Positions 1-5,280 of a stretch of 6,783 nucleotides of DNA are shown here, one piece after another (within the stretch, counting starts at the first letter, position 1; every line of letters starts with the position of its first letter). The stretch covers positions 1-6,783 of the forward strand of contig MVQQ01000093.1 in NCBI GenBank assembly GCA_002067555.1, given 5' to 3'. The notes below the pieces were generated by a model that did no database searches, was not told the origin of the DNA, and saw nothing but the letters and a program-made list of their open reading frames with translations. Origin of the DNA: Syntrophorhabdus sp. PtaB.Bin184. GTDB lineage: Bacteria; Desulfobacterota; Syntrophorhabdia; Syntrophorhabdales; Syntrophorhabdaceae. A program made the position numbers and the translations under genes.

Positions 1-783
1 CGCGATGATCTCCTTCAGCGACAGGACCCTGAAGACGTATCGCTCCGTCTCTTCCGGCAGGTACATGTCGAAGAAGTCTTTGGTGGCCTGGTTCTCGATG
101 ACCTCGCGCACACGACCGGGGCCCGCATTGTAGGCCGCCATGGCGAGAAGCCAGTCGTTGAATTCCGCGTTGAGCCTCTTCAGGTGGGTCAGGGCCGAGC
201 GTGTCGCCTTTTTCACGTTGAAGCGCTCGTCGATATGGTCGTTGACCAGGAGACCCTCGCGTTTACCCGTTTCCTTTATGAACTGCCACATCCCGGCCGC
301 GTTCGCCCGGGAGACGGCCCTGGGGTTAAGGTAACTTTCCGTCACGGCAAGATAGACAAGGTCGGGAGGCACGCCCATCCGCTGGATCTCCTCACTGATC
401 ATGGGAAGGTACTTGTAGTAGCGCTTGATGACGACCGTCAGCAGCCCCTTGTTCTCCAGGAGTTGAAAGAGCTCGCGCTCGAACCGTTCCCGAACGTCTC
501 CCCTGTGTATGGGAACCTTCTTGCCGCACAGCGTCAGGTTGTCCGGCAGGGCGTCGAGATTGAAAAGGTCGGCCTGTCTCTCAAGTCTCATAACGTCCTT
601 TTCGAGATCGCCGACACGTTTTTCCATCGGCGTATTCGTCTTCTTCGGCACGCCCTGGGCGGATAGTGCCGGCAGCGCGAAAGGGGCGGCAACGAAAAGG
701 ACACAGAAAAGGATGACCGCGAGGACAGCGGAACGGCGCGTCTCTCTTCCGGTCCGCCCCATGATCGCTCTCTTCAGTATCAC
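1..783 (-). CDS. Secreted SLT-family lytic transglycosylase (MltD-like), C-terminus beyond the window
   Basis: Probably cleaves the MurNAc-GlcNAc bond of peptidoglycan in the periplasm. The 261 residues visible start with a basic segment and a hydrophobic run (about 19-41, ending ALSAQ), which reads as a signal peptide. No lipobox cysteine is evident. A short heptad-like stretch (53-70) and a linker follow, then the SLT fold. Seen directly are the catalytic-Glu motif ESYLNPRAVS (Glu149), AAGMWQF (162-168), AAYNAGPGRV (216-225) and LPEETERYV (242-250), all family signatures. The gene runs off base 1, so any LysM repeats, as in MltD, are out of view. I chose GTG at 783 because it overlaps the upstream stop as GTGA and has GGAGG four bases before it. 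ATG at 762, giving a shorter signal-peptide n-region, is a real alternative with a poorer ribosome site. It is last in the dedA unit and probably coupled to it. Family is confident; exact subfamily is not. Confidence 0.9.
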   Translation of the reverse strand, partial: MILKRAIMGRTGRETRRSAVLAVILFCVLFVAAPFALPALSAQGVPKKTNTPMEKRVGDLEKDVMRLERQADLFNLDALPDNLTLCGKKVPIHRGDVRERFERELFQLLENKGLLTVVIKRYYKYLPMISEEIQRMGVPPDLVYLAVTESYLNPRAVSRANAAGMWQFIKETGKREGLLVNDHIDERFNVKKATRSALTHLKRLNAEFNDWLLAMAAYNAGPGRVREVIENQATKDFFDMYLPEETERYVFRVLSLKEIIA

Positions 784-1004
784 GACTCCTCCCTCACCAT
801 CTTCTTAAGGATTGAGACCCTGTTCACCATACGCTCGATGACACGTTTCATCTCCACCTGCACGGCGGCGAGATTGTCGTATTTTTTCCTGTAGACGGCC
901 TCTATCTCGTTCTTCCAGTGATCGACGATCTCGATCTCCTTCCTGTTCATCTCGACATCGAACCTCTTCCGGAGCTCGCGCATCATCTTCTCATTGATCT
1001 CCAT
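780..1004 (-). CDS. Small charged coiled-coil protein, unknown function
   Basis: A 74-residue protein that I do not recognise. It is rich in Lys, Arg and Glu, with almost no Gly or Pro, and hydrophobic residues recur at about heptad spacing over most of its length (for example the VEMKRVIERMVNRVSILKKM part). It should therefore be a single long helix or coiled coil, soluble, with no signal peptide or membrane segment. The ATG follows AGGAGAGGGAG, a good ribosome site. Its first 14 bases overlap the end of dedA, and its stop overlaps the GTG of the transglycosylase gene by four bases. Such tight packing on both sides argues that it is a genuine translated gene and not a chance reading frame. 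It may be an accessory or assembly partner of one of its neighbours, but that is inference from position only. Confidence 0.75.
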   Translation of the reverse strand: MEINEKMMRELRKRFDVEMNRKEIEIVDHWKNEIEAVYRKKYDNLAAVQVEMKRVIERMVNRVSILKKMVREES

Positions 1005-1566
1005 AGGTCTCCCTCTCCTTCTTGTTCACGACATACCGGTATATGAGGATGAATAAGACAACGAGGCCGAGGACCACCGGCACGATTATGGTTTCATACT
1101 TCTTGATATCATCGAGAAAGACAAAAACGACGCTGCCGAAAAGATACCCCACAAGGCCCACGAGAATGCTCCAGCAGACGGAGTTAAGGATGCTGAAAAG
1201 GAGGAACCTGCCTATCCTCATGTTCGTGCACCCGAGGAGGATGAGGACCACGGCCCTTATGCCCACGAGGAACCGGATGATGAATATGATGAAGTTCCCG
1301 TAGTGCTTGATGATCCTGTTGGCAAGGGGCACCTTGTTCCTTATGAAATCGAAGCGGTCTACGATGCTTTTTCCGAAACACCTTCCTATGGAGAAGAACG
1401 TGCAGTCTCCCGCCAGGGTTCCCGCGAAGGCATAGAACATGACCATGAGAATGTTCATGTATCCCAGCCGGGAAAAGATGCCGCCGAGAAGCACCGTCGT
1501 CTCTCCTTCAAGGAAGGTGCCGACGAATATGCCTATGTAACCGTATTTCGCGATATACGCTTCCAT
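991..1566 (-). CDS. DedA/VTT-family inner-membrane protein
   Basis: A 191-residue polytopic membrane protein of the DedA (VTT, 'SNARE-associated') family. Members act in membrane homeostasis, and several are undecaprenyl-phosphate or phospholipid flippases. Seen here: an N-terminal re-entrant segment with FLEGET (18-23, acidic residues Glu20 and Glu22), the G-x3-GD segment (49-54), SIGRCFGKS (59-67), and the signature HYG...IIRFLVGIR (88-104). Arg98 and Arg104 are six residues apart, like the essential arginine pair of E. coli YqjA. Hydrophobic segments lie at about 94-112, 121-150 and 159-180, and the tail is basic. The motif before the acidic pair is the compressed 'FLEGE' form, not the longer form with PGE/PGD. 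ATG at 1566 is the only standard start in the open frame, but no Shine-Dalgarno sequence lies directly before it. It is the first gene of a three-gene unit. Substrate cannot be assigned. Confidence 0.9.
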   Translation of the reverse strand: MEAYIAKYGYIGIFVGTFLEGETTVLLGGIFSRLGYMNILMVMFYAFAGTLAGDCTFFSIGRCFGKSIVDRFDFIRNKVPLANRIIKHYGNFIIFIIRFLVGIRAVVLILLGCTNMRIGRFLLFSILNSVCWSILVGLVGYLFGSVVFVFLDDIKKYETIIVPVVLGLVVLFILIYRYVVNKKERETYGDQ

Positions 1567-1649
1567 GCCGCGAAGCAGTCCGCACCCGCGAATGGTCCTC
1601 CGCGAGGCCTCCTTCCGGCGGGTGCTCCCTGTCCTCCTTGTGGTCCTTC

Positions 1650-1678
1650 ATTTTATATAGATGTCATGCAATGGTCAA
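1650..1678 (-). promoter_or_regulatory. Sigma70-type promoter for the dedA unit
   Basis: On the minus strand TTGACC (1673-1678) and TAAAAT (1650-1655) are separated by exactly 17 bases, and each matches the consensus at five of six positions. Transcription would start near 1643, leaving about 77 bases of leader before the dedA ATG. That leader is purine rich and carries three GGAGG-like stretches, none at proper spacing to the ATG. The promoter sits in the 170-base gap after tatC. I saw no convincing intrinsic terminator in that gap, so some read-through from tatC is possible. Confidence 0.6.
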
Positions 1679-1736
1679 CACAACATTTCGCGTGTCTTTC
1701 CGCAAGGCGGCCAGGATCGCGACCCGACGCACGGGC

Positions 1737-2447
1737 TCAGGAATCCCTGGCCTTCTGTTTCTCGACCATCTTTACAAGGATTATGCCGATCTCGTAGAAA
1801 ACGTACATCGGTCCCGCGAGGAGCGAGAGGTTGTACACGTCGGGCGTGGGAGTGATGAGTGCGGAGGCGACGACGATGCCCAGCAGGGCGTACCGCCGCG
1901 TGCGCACGAGCATCCTCGCCTTGACGATCCCGAGCTTTCCCAGTGCGAGAAGGATAAGAGGCACCTCGAACGTGGTGCCGAAGGCAAAGACCATTGCCGT
2001 GGAAAAGAGGAGGTAGCGCTCCACAGAGATCATGGCCTTGAGGGCCTCGCCCTCATAACCGGTGACAAGAAACTTGATCCCCGAGGGCAGCACGATCTTG
2101 AGACAGAAGAAGCTGCCCCCGTAGAAAAGGACTATCGCCGCCAACACCAGAAGGTAACCATAGACACGCTTGATCTTGTACAGGTCCTTCATCTCGTGCC
2201 AGGCAAGAAATATGATAACGGGAAGGGCGAAGAAGATGCCGGCATAGAGGGCAAGTTGCACGGTGGCGAGAAAAACCTCCTGAATGGTGAGGTAATAGAC
2301 CTTGATGCCCGTTGCCTTCACGAGAAGGTGGAGCATCTGCTTCGAATAGATGAAGCTGACGATCCCGGAGATGGCGATGAAGGCCAGCGACTTGAGAAAC
2401 ACCTTCCGTACCCCTGTCAGGGCACCTATGATCTTTTCCCGTTCCAT
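1737..2447 (-). CDS. tatC: TatC-family protein translocase subunit, divergent
   Basis: TatC is the multi-spanning core and signal receptor of the twin-arginine translocase, which exports folded proteins across the inner membrane. The 236 residues match TatC closely in the second half: LFYGGSFFCLKIVLPSGIKFL (107-127), FEVPLILLALGKLGIV (160-175), RRYALLGIVVASALITPTPDV (184-204) and PMYVFYEIGI (213-222). About six membrane segments fit the fold, and length is near the usual 230-260. Two things are odd. The N-terminal HLxELR motif reads ALTGVR (9-14), so the glutamate is Gly12. The first cytoplasmic loop reads YKIKR (90-94), where E. coli has YKHER with Glu103. The conserved Glu of FEVP (Glu161) remains. 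No tatA/tatB gene is adjacent. Start is ATG with GGAG nine bases upstream. It overlaps the DUF502 gene by 22 bases and is probably co-transcribed with it. Family is sure; ability to read RR signals is uncertain. Confidence 0.92.
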   Translation of the reverse strand: MEREKIIGALTGVRKVFLKSLAFIAISGIVSFIYSKQMLHLLVKATGIKVYYLTIQEVFLATVQLALYAGIFFALPVIIFLAWHEMKDLYKIKRVYGYLLVLAAIVLFYGGSFFCLKIVLPSGIKFLVTGYEGEALKAMISVERYLLFSTAMVFAFGTTFEVPLILLALGKLGIVKARMLVRTRRYALLGIVVASALITPTPDVYNLSLLAGPMYVFYEIGIILVKMVEKQKARDS

Positions 2448-3043
2448 ATGGATCCGCTCCGGGACGTACCCAGCGAGATAATGTACTTCAGCGCGTCATC
2501 CGTTGCCATGTCGAGAAAGAGGAGGTCCTCCTCCCTCGCCATGATGATGTACCCCGATGTGGGGTTCGGCGTGGTGGGCACGAAAACAGCGCAGTGCTTT
2601 AGCCCCCTGATCTCCACCCTGTTCGTGACGAGCCCTATTGCGTATCTCCCCTGAAAAGGGAATTCAATAAGGACGACCTCTTTGAAGGACCTTATCTTCT
2701 CCGACCCGAAGGCCTCCATCATGTCCTTGACGGAGCCGTAAATGCTCTTCACGATGGGAATTCTCTTCACCAGCCTTTCTCCCCGGGAGAAAAGGGTCTT
2801 TCCGAAATAGTTGGAAACGAGAAGGCCGGTGAGGTACGTGATGACGACAAAGATGATGCAGGCCATGCCCGTCACATACACCTCGCGCTGGAAGACCTGG
2901 AAGAAAATATTCCTCAGGGCAGGCCCGATGAAGCCCTCAATGAAGGACACGACGAGATAAACGATATAAGCGGTGACGATGAGAGGAATGAGAACTAGAA
3001 GCCCGGTAATGAACTTTTTTTTCAGGTGCTTTGCCACGCTCAT
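2426..3043 (-). CDS. DUF502-family membrane protein
   Basis: A 205-residue protein of the DUF502 family, widespread in bacteria and without an established biochemical role. The sequence shows a basic N-terminus (KHLKKKF), a first membrane segment with the typical TGLLVLIPLIVTAYIV (13-28), a second at about 56-78, the basic linker ERLVKRIPIVKSIYGSVK (89-106) and the hallmark VFVPTTPNPTSGYI (153-166), followed by LDMATDDALKYIISLG (177-192). Length is normal for the family. The two N-terminal helices should anchor a cytoplasmic or periplasmic C-terminal domain. The frame is closed by TAG five codons upstream, so ATG at 3043 is the most upstream start available. It has no Shine-Dalgarno site, and the promoter -10 ends only nine bases before it, so the mRNA should be leaderless or nearly so. 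tatC follows with a 22-base overlap, suggesting coupled synthesis. Confidence 0.92.
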   Translation of the reverse strand: MSVAKHLKKKFITGLLVLIPLIVTAYIVYLVVSFIEGFIGPALRNIFFQVFQREVYVTGMACIIFVVITYLTGLLVSNYFGKTLFSRGERLVKRIPIVKSIYGSVKDMMEAFGSEKIRSFKEVVLIEFPFQGRYAIGLVTNRVEIRGLKHCAVFVPTTPNPTSGYIIMAREEDLLFLDMATDDALKYIISLGTSRSGSIWNGKRS

Positions 3044-3059
3044 GGTGTCGACATACTAT
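3031..3059 (+). promoter_or_regulatory. Possible plus-strand promoter sharing the same -10 element
   Basis: On the plus strand TTGCCA (3031-3036, five of six) and TACTAT (3054-3059, four of six) are separated by 17 bases. Its -10 is almost exactly the complement of the minus-strand -10 (3053-3058), making a symmetric, potentially bidirectional core. Transcription would start near 3066, just ahead of AGGAGG (3068-3073) and an ATG at 3081. Weak evidence on its own because the DNA is also the start of the DUF502 gene. Confidence 0.3.
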
Positions 3060-3081
3060 CGTCGGAGAGGAGGAAAGTCAA
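3053..3081 (-). promoter_or_regulatory. Promoter for DUF502-tatC, predicted to give a leaderless mRNA
   Basis: On the minus strand TTGACT (3076-3081, five of six) and TAGTAT (3053-3058, four of six) are 17 bases apart. The expected start site is about 3046, only three bases before the ATG at 3043-3041. This accounts for the missing ribosome site of the DUF502 gene. Confidence 0.6.
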
Positions 3082-3091
3082 TGAAAAGACC

Positions 3092-3136
3092 GCTTGAATC
3101 GCTTGAATCGCCTGAACCGTTTGAACCGTTTCAAGA
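3092..3136. repeat. Imperfect 9-bp tandem repeat, five units
   Basis: Five consecutive 9-base units on the plus strand: gcttgaatc, gcttgaatc, gcctgaacc, gtttgaacc, gtttcaaga. The first two are identical and the last is degraded. The array fills the gap between the yyaL-type stop codon and the -35 box of the DUF502 promoter. Units contain TTGAA/TTCAA, so neighbouring copies can pair weakly in RNA, but there is no T-tract to make it a clear terminator. Confidence 0.75.
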
Positions 3137-3154
3137 CAAACAAAAAGACAATGC

Positions 3155-5122
3155 TCAGACGCCGGGTTCTCTGGCCTCCAGGAACTCCTTCAACGCCTCG
3201 GCGGAGGTGACCGGTTCGAAGCAGGTGGTGGCGATACAGGGGATGATGACGTTTTCGCCGGGGTCGCCCCAGGTGACGCAGGTGTATGGGTGATGGGCGA
3301 AGAGGGAGGCTTCGGCGAGTCCCGACCCTGTCTCGGCGTGGACCTCGAGCTTGACCATCCGGTAGAAGGCCTCGAGCGCGTAAAAATAATAGGCCCCATG
3401 AATCGCCATGAGGGACGCCTCGAACGAGAAGGACTCGAGGGCCGACCTCGCGTGATCGCGGTACCTGTCGTCACCTGATATCGCCGCGAGCTTGAGGAGC
3501 ACAAGAATCGCAACGGCGTTCGGCGATGGCCTCGGTATGTCCTCGATGCCCTTGAGGCGGACCCCTACCACCTCTTCCTCGGTGTCGAAGAAGCCCGCCC
3601 CCCTGCCGTCCCAGAAACGTTCAATACACCGGCCCATGAAAGCCTCTGCCTCGTCGAGATATTTCCTTTCACCCGTCGCCTCGTACACCGCAATGAGAGC
3701 GTCGCAGAAGTGCGCGTAGTCCTCGAGAAAGGCGTTCACGCCCTCGGAATGACAGAGCGCCCCGTCCCGCACGTTCACTTCCCGGATCCTCTCAAGTGCC
3801 AGAAGCGCACTGTCGAGCACCGTTCTGTCGCCGAATGTCCTGTAGGCTTTGCAGTAGGCCGATATCATCATGCCGTTGAGAGAGGTGTACAGGGCGGTAT
3901 CGATGAAGGGTTTTTGTCTCTTCTCCCGCTCGGCGAGCAACTTCTGCTTTCCCCGCTCTACGATCTCCGCCGTCGTCACGACGGTGAGGCCCGTTTCGCG
4001 CGCGATGTCGTCGACGGTCCTGCGCACGGAGAGCACCACCTTCCGCGGATCGTGGTGCACCGCGTTGCGGGCATCGAAAAGATGCAGGGACAGCACCCGG
4101 TACTCTTCATCGCCGAGTGTCCGCCTCAGGTTCTCCTCGGTCCACGTGAAGTATCCCCCTTCATCGTCAGGCGTCACGTCGGCGTCCATGCTGGCGTAGA
4201 AACCACCCCGGGGGTCCGAAAGTTCCTTATTGACGAAGGCGATGATGCCCCGGGCCGTTTCCCCGAGGTATGGATCGCCGAAGAGCCTGAAGGCGTCGCA
4301 GTAGTTCCTGAGAAGCCAGGCATTGTCGTCGGCCATCTTCTCGAAATGAGGCACAGCCCAACCGCTGTCCGTCGAATACCGGTGAAAACCGCCGCCGATC
4401 TGGTCATGAAAACCGCCTTTTGCCATGGCCGAAAGTGTCTTCTTCAGCATCAGGGCCACGTCTTCGTCACCGGAAAAAAAACACCTGCCCAGCAGGAATT
4501 CAATGGCACCGGGCATGGCGAATTTCGGGGCGCTTCCGAAGCCTCCGTTGACCCTGTCGAATGCGGCAAGCACCTGCCTCGCCGCGTCATCGACGAGTGC
4601 GACCGAGAAAGGCCCCGACGGTTTCCTCTCTCTTTTCATCGCGTCAAGGAACATCGAACCCTGCTCTTCGATCTCGCCTTTCTTTTCCCGGTAGTAGCGG
4701 CTGATCGCGAGGAGAACTGTCCCGAAGGCGGGCATTCCGTAACGCTCGACGGGCGGGAAGTAGGTCCCCCCGAAAAAAGGTTTCTTGTCAGGGGTCAGAA
4801 AAACGCTGAGCGGCCATCCTCCGCCCTGCCCCATGGCGGCCACCGCCTGCTGGTAACGGCGGTCGACGTCCGGCCGCTCGTCGCGATCGAGCTTGATGGC
4901 GATGTAGTGTTCGTTAAGGATCGCCGCCACAGTGTTGTCTTCGAAGCTCTCCTTCGCCATGACGTGACACCAGTGACACCAGATGGCCCCGGAGCTCAGA
5001 AAGACGGGTTTGTCTTCCTTCGCCGCCCTGTCAAAAGCCTCCTGCGACCAGGGGTGCCAGTCGATCCTCTGATGCGCTGCATGCCTGAGATATGCCGACC
5101 TTTCACCGGCAAGTTTGTTCAT
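3155..5122 (-). CDS. YyaL/SPATA20-type protein: thioredoxin-like (DUF255) domain plus alpha/alpha-barrel domain
   Basis: A 655-residue cytoplasmic protein of the YyaL/SSP411 (DUF255) family; its physiological substrate is not established. The N-terminal thioredoxin-like domain (about 1-160) shows SAYLRHAAHQRIDWHPW (9-25), the redox motif CHWC (Cys49, Cys52) followed by HVMAKESFED, KLDRDERPDVD (77-87) and GGWPLSVFLTPD. The remainder resembles the six-hairpin N-acylglucosamine 2-epimerase-like barrel: GGGFHRYSTDSGWAVPHFEKM (243-263), GGFYASMDAD and GGYFTWTEENLRRTLG. Family proteins usually read PHFEKMLYDNA; here it is PHFEKMADDNA. Length is slightly below the usual 680 or so. I chose ATG at 5122 because GGAGG lies four bases before it and the family normally begins with this NKL segment. 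The in-frame ATG at 5158 lies upstream of the predicted transcription start. It stands alone in its transcript and is divergent from the hydrolase gene. Confidence 0.93.
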   Translation of the reverse strand: MNKLAGERSAYLRHAAHQRIDWHPWSQEAFDRAAKEDKPVFLSSGAIWCHWCHVMAKESFEDNTVAAILNEHYIAIKLDRDERPDVDRRYQQAVAAMGQGGGWPLSVFLTPDKKPFFGGTYFPPVERYGMPAFGTVLLAISRYYREKKGEIEEQGSMFLDAMKRERKPSGPFSVALVDDAARQVLAAFDRVNGGFGSAPKFAMPGAIEFLLGRCFFSGDEDVALMLKKTLSAMAKGGFHDQIGGGFHRYSTDSGWAVPHFEKMADDNAWLLRNYCDAFRLFGDPYLGETARGIIAFVNKELSDPRGGFYASMDADVTPDDEGGYFTWTEENLRRTLGDEEYRVLSLHLFDARNAVHHDPRKVVLSVRRTVDDIARETGLTVVTTAEIVERGKQKLLAEREKRQKPFIDTALYTSLNGMMISAYCKAYRTFGDRTVLDSALLALERIREVNVRDGALCHSEGVNAFLEDYAHFCDALIAVYEATGERKYLDEAEAFMGRCIERFWDGRGAGFFDTEEEVVGVRLKGIEDIPRPSPNAVAILVLLKLAAISGDDRYRDHARSALESFSFEASLMAIHGAYYFYALEAFYRMVKLEVHAETGSGLAEASLFAHHPYTCVTWGDPGENVIIPCIATTCFEPVTSAEALKEFLEAREPGV

Positions 5123-5160
5123 ATGTCCTCCATCAACCAGGAGCCGCGGATGCGTCATCG

Positions 5161-5189
5161 AATATGGGCACGAAAGAACGTAATGTCAA
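5161..5189 (-). promoter_or_regulatory. Sigma70-type promoter for the yyaL-type gene
   Basis: On the minus strand a perfect TTGACA (5184-5189) and CATATT (5161-5166, four of six) are 17 bases apart. The start site would be near 5154, about 32 bases before the chosen ATG at 5122 and after the alternative ATG at 5158. This supports the shorter reading frame. The -35 box overlaps the left arm of the 5187-5212 inverted repeat. Confidence 0.6.
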
Positions 5190-5212
5190 TGACGAAGCGC
5201 CGAACGTCATTG
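5187..5212. promoter_or_regulatory. Inverted repeat between divergent promoters, candidate operator
   Basis: CAATGACG (5187-5194) and CGTCATTG (5205-5212) form perfect 8-base arms around a 10-base centre. The left arm overlaps the -35 of the yyaL-type promoter, and the right arm ends five bases before the -35 of the hydrolase promoter. A dimeric regulator bound here could affect both genes. I do not recognise the half-site as that of a named family. Confidence 0.45.
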
Positions 5213-5217
5213 TTCCC

Positions 5218-5246
5218 TTGCCACCCGTCCTCCATCGGGGCATAAT
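5218..5246 (+). promoter_or_regulatory. Sigma70-type promoter for the alpha/beta hydrolase gene
   Basis: TTGCCA (5218-5223) and CATAAT (5241-5246) each match consensus at five of six positions with a 17-base spacer. Transcription should start near 5253, giving a leader of about 28 bases that contains the GGGAG ribosome site of the ATG at 5281. Confidence 0.65.
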
Positions 5247-5280
5247 AGACAGGAGAGACAACACGACAGGGAGTGTGATA

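Noticed and set aside
184..666. 160-codon plus-strand open frame at the left edge
   Set aside because: Complement of the SLT transglycosylase, whose catalytic motifs are explicit on the minus strand.
1508..1654. Short minus-strand frame beginning ATGAAGGACCAC in the dedA leader
   Set aside because: Its ATG overlaps the promoter -10 and would not be transcribed. It has no upstream ribosome site and ends inside dedA.
1638..2654. 338-codon plus-strand open frame opposite tatC and DUF502
   Set aside because: Charged, motif-free translation that is the complement of two confidently identified genes; no ribosome site.
5156..5158. Upstream ATG at 5158 as start of the yyaL-type protein
   Set aside because: The predicted transcript begins downstream of it, it has no ribosome site, and the ATG at 5122 has GGAGG at good spacing and matches the family N-terminus.
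3710..5245. 511-codon plus-strand open frame opposite the yyaL-type gene
   Set aside because: It lies antisense to a gene with clear family motifs throughout. Its composition is rich in Arg, Val, Gly and His with no domain, typical of a GC-rich shadow frame.
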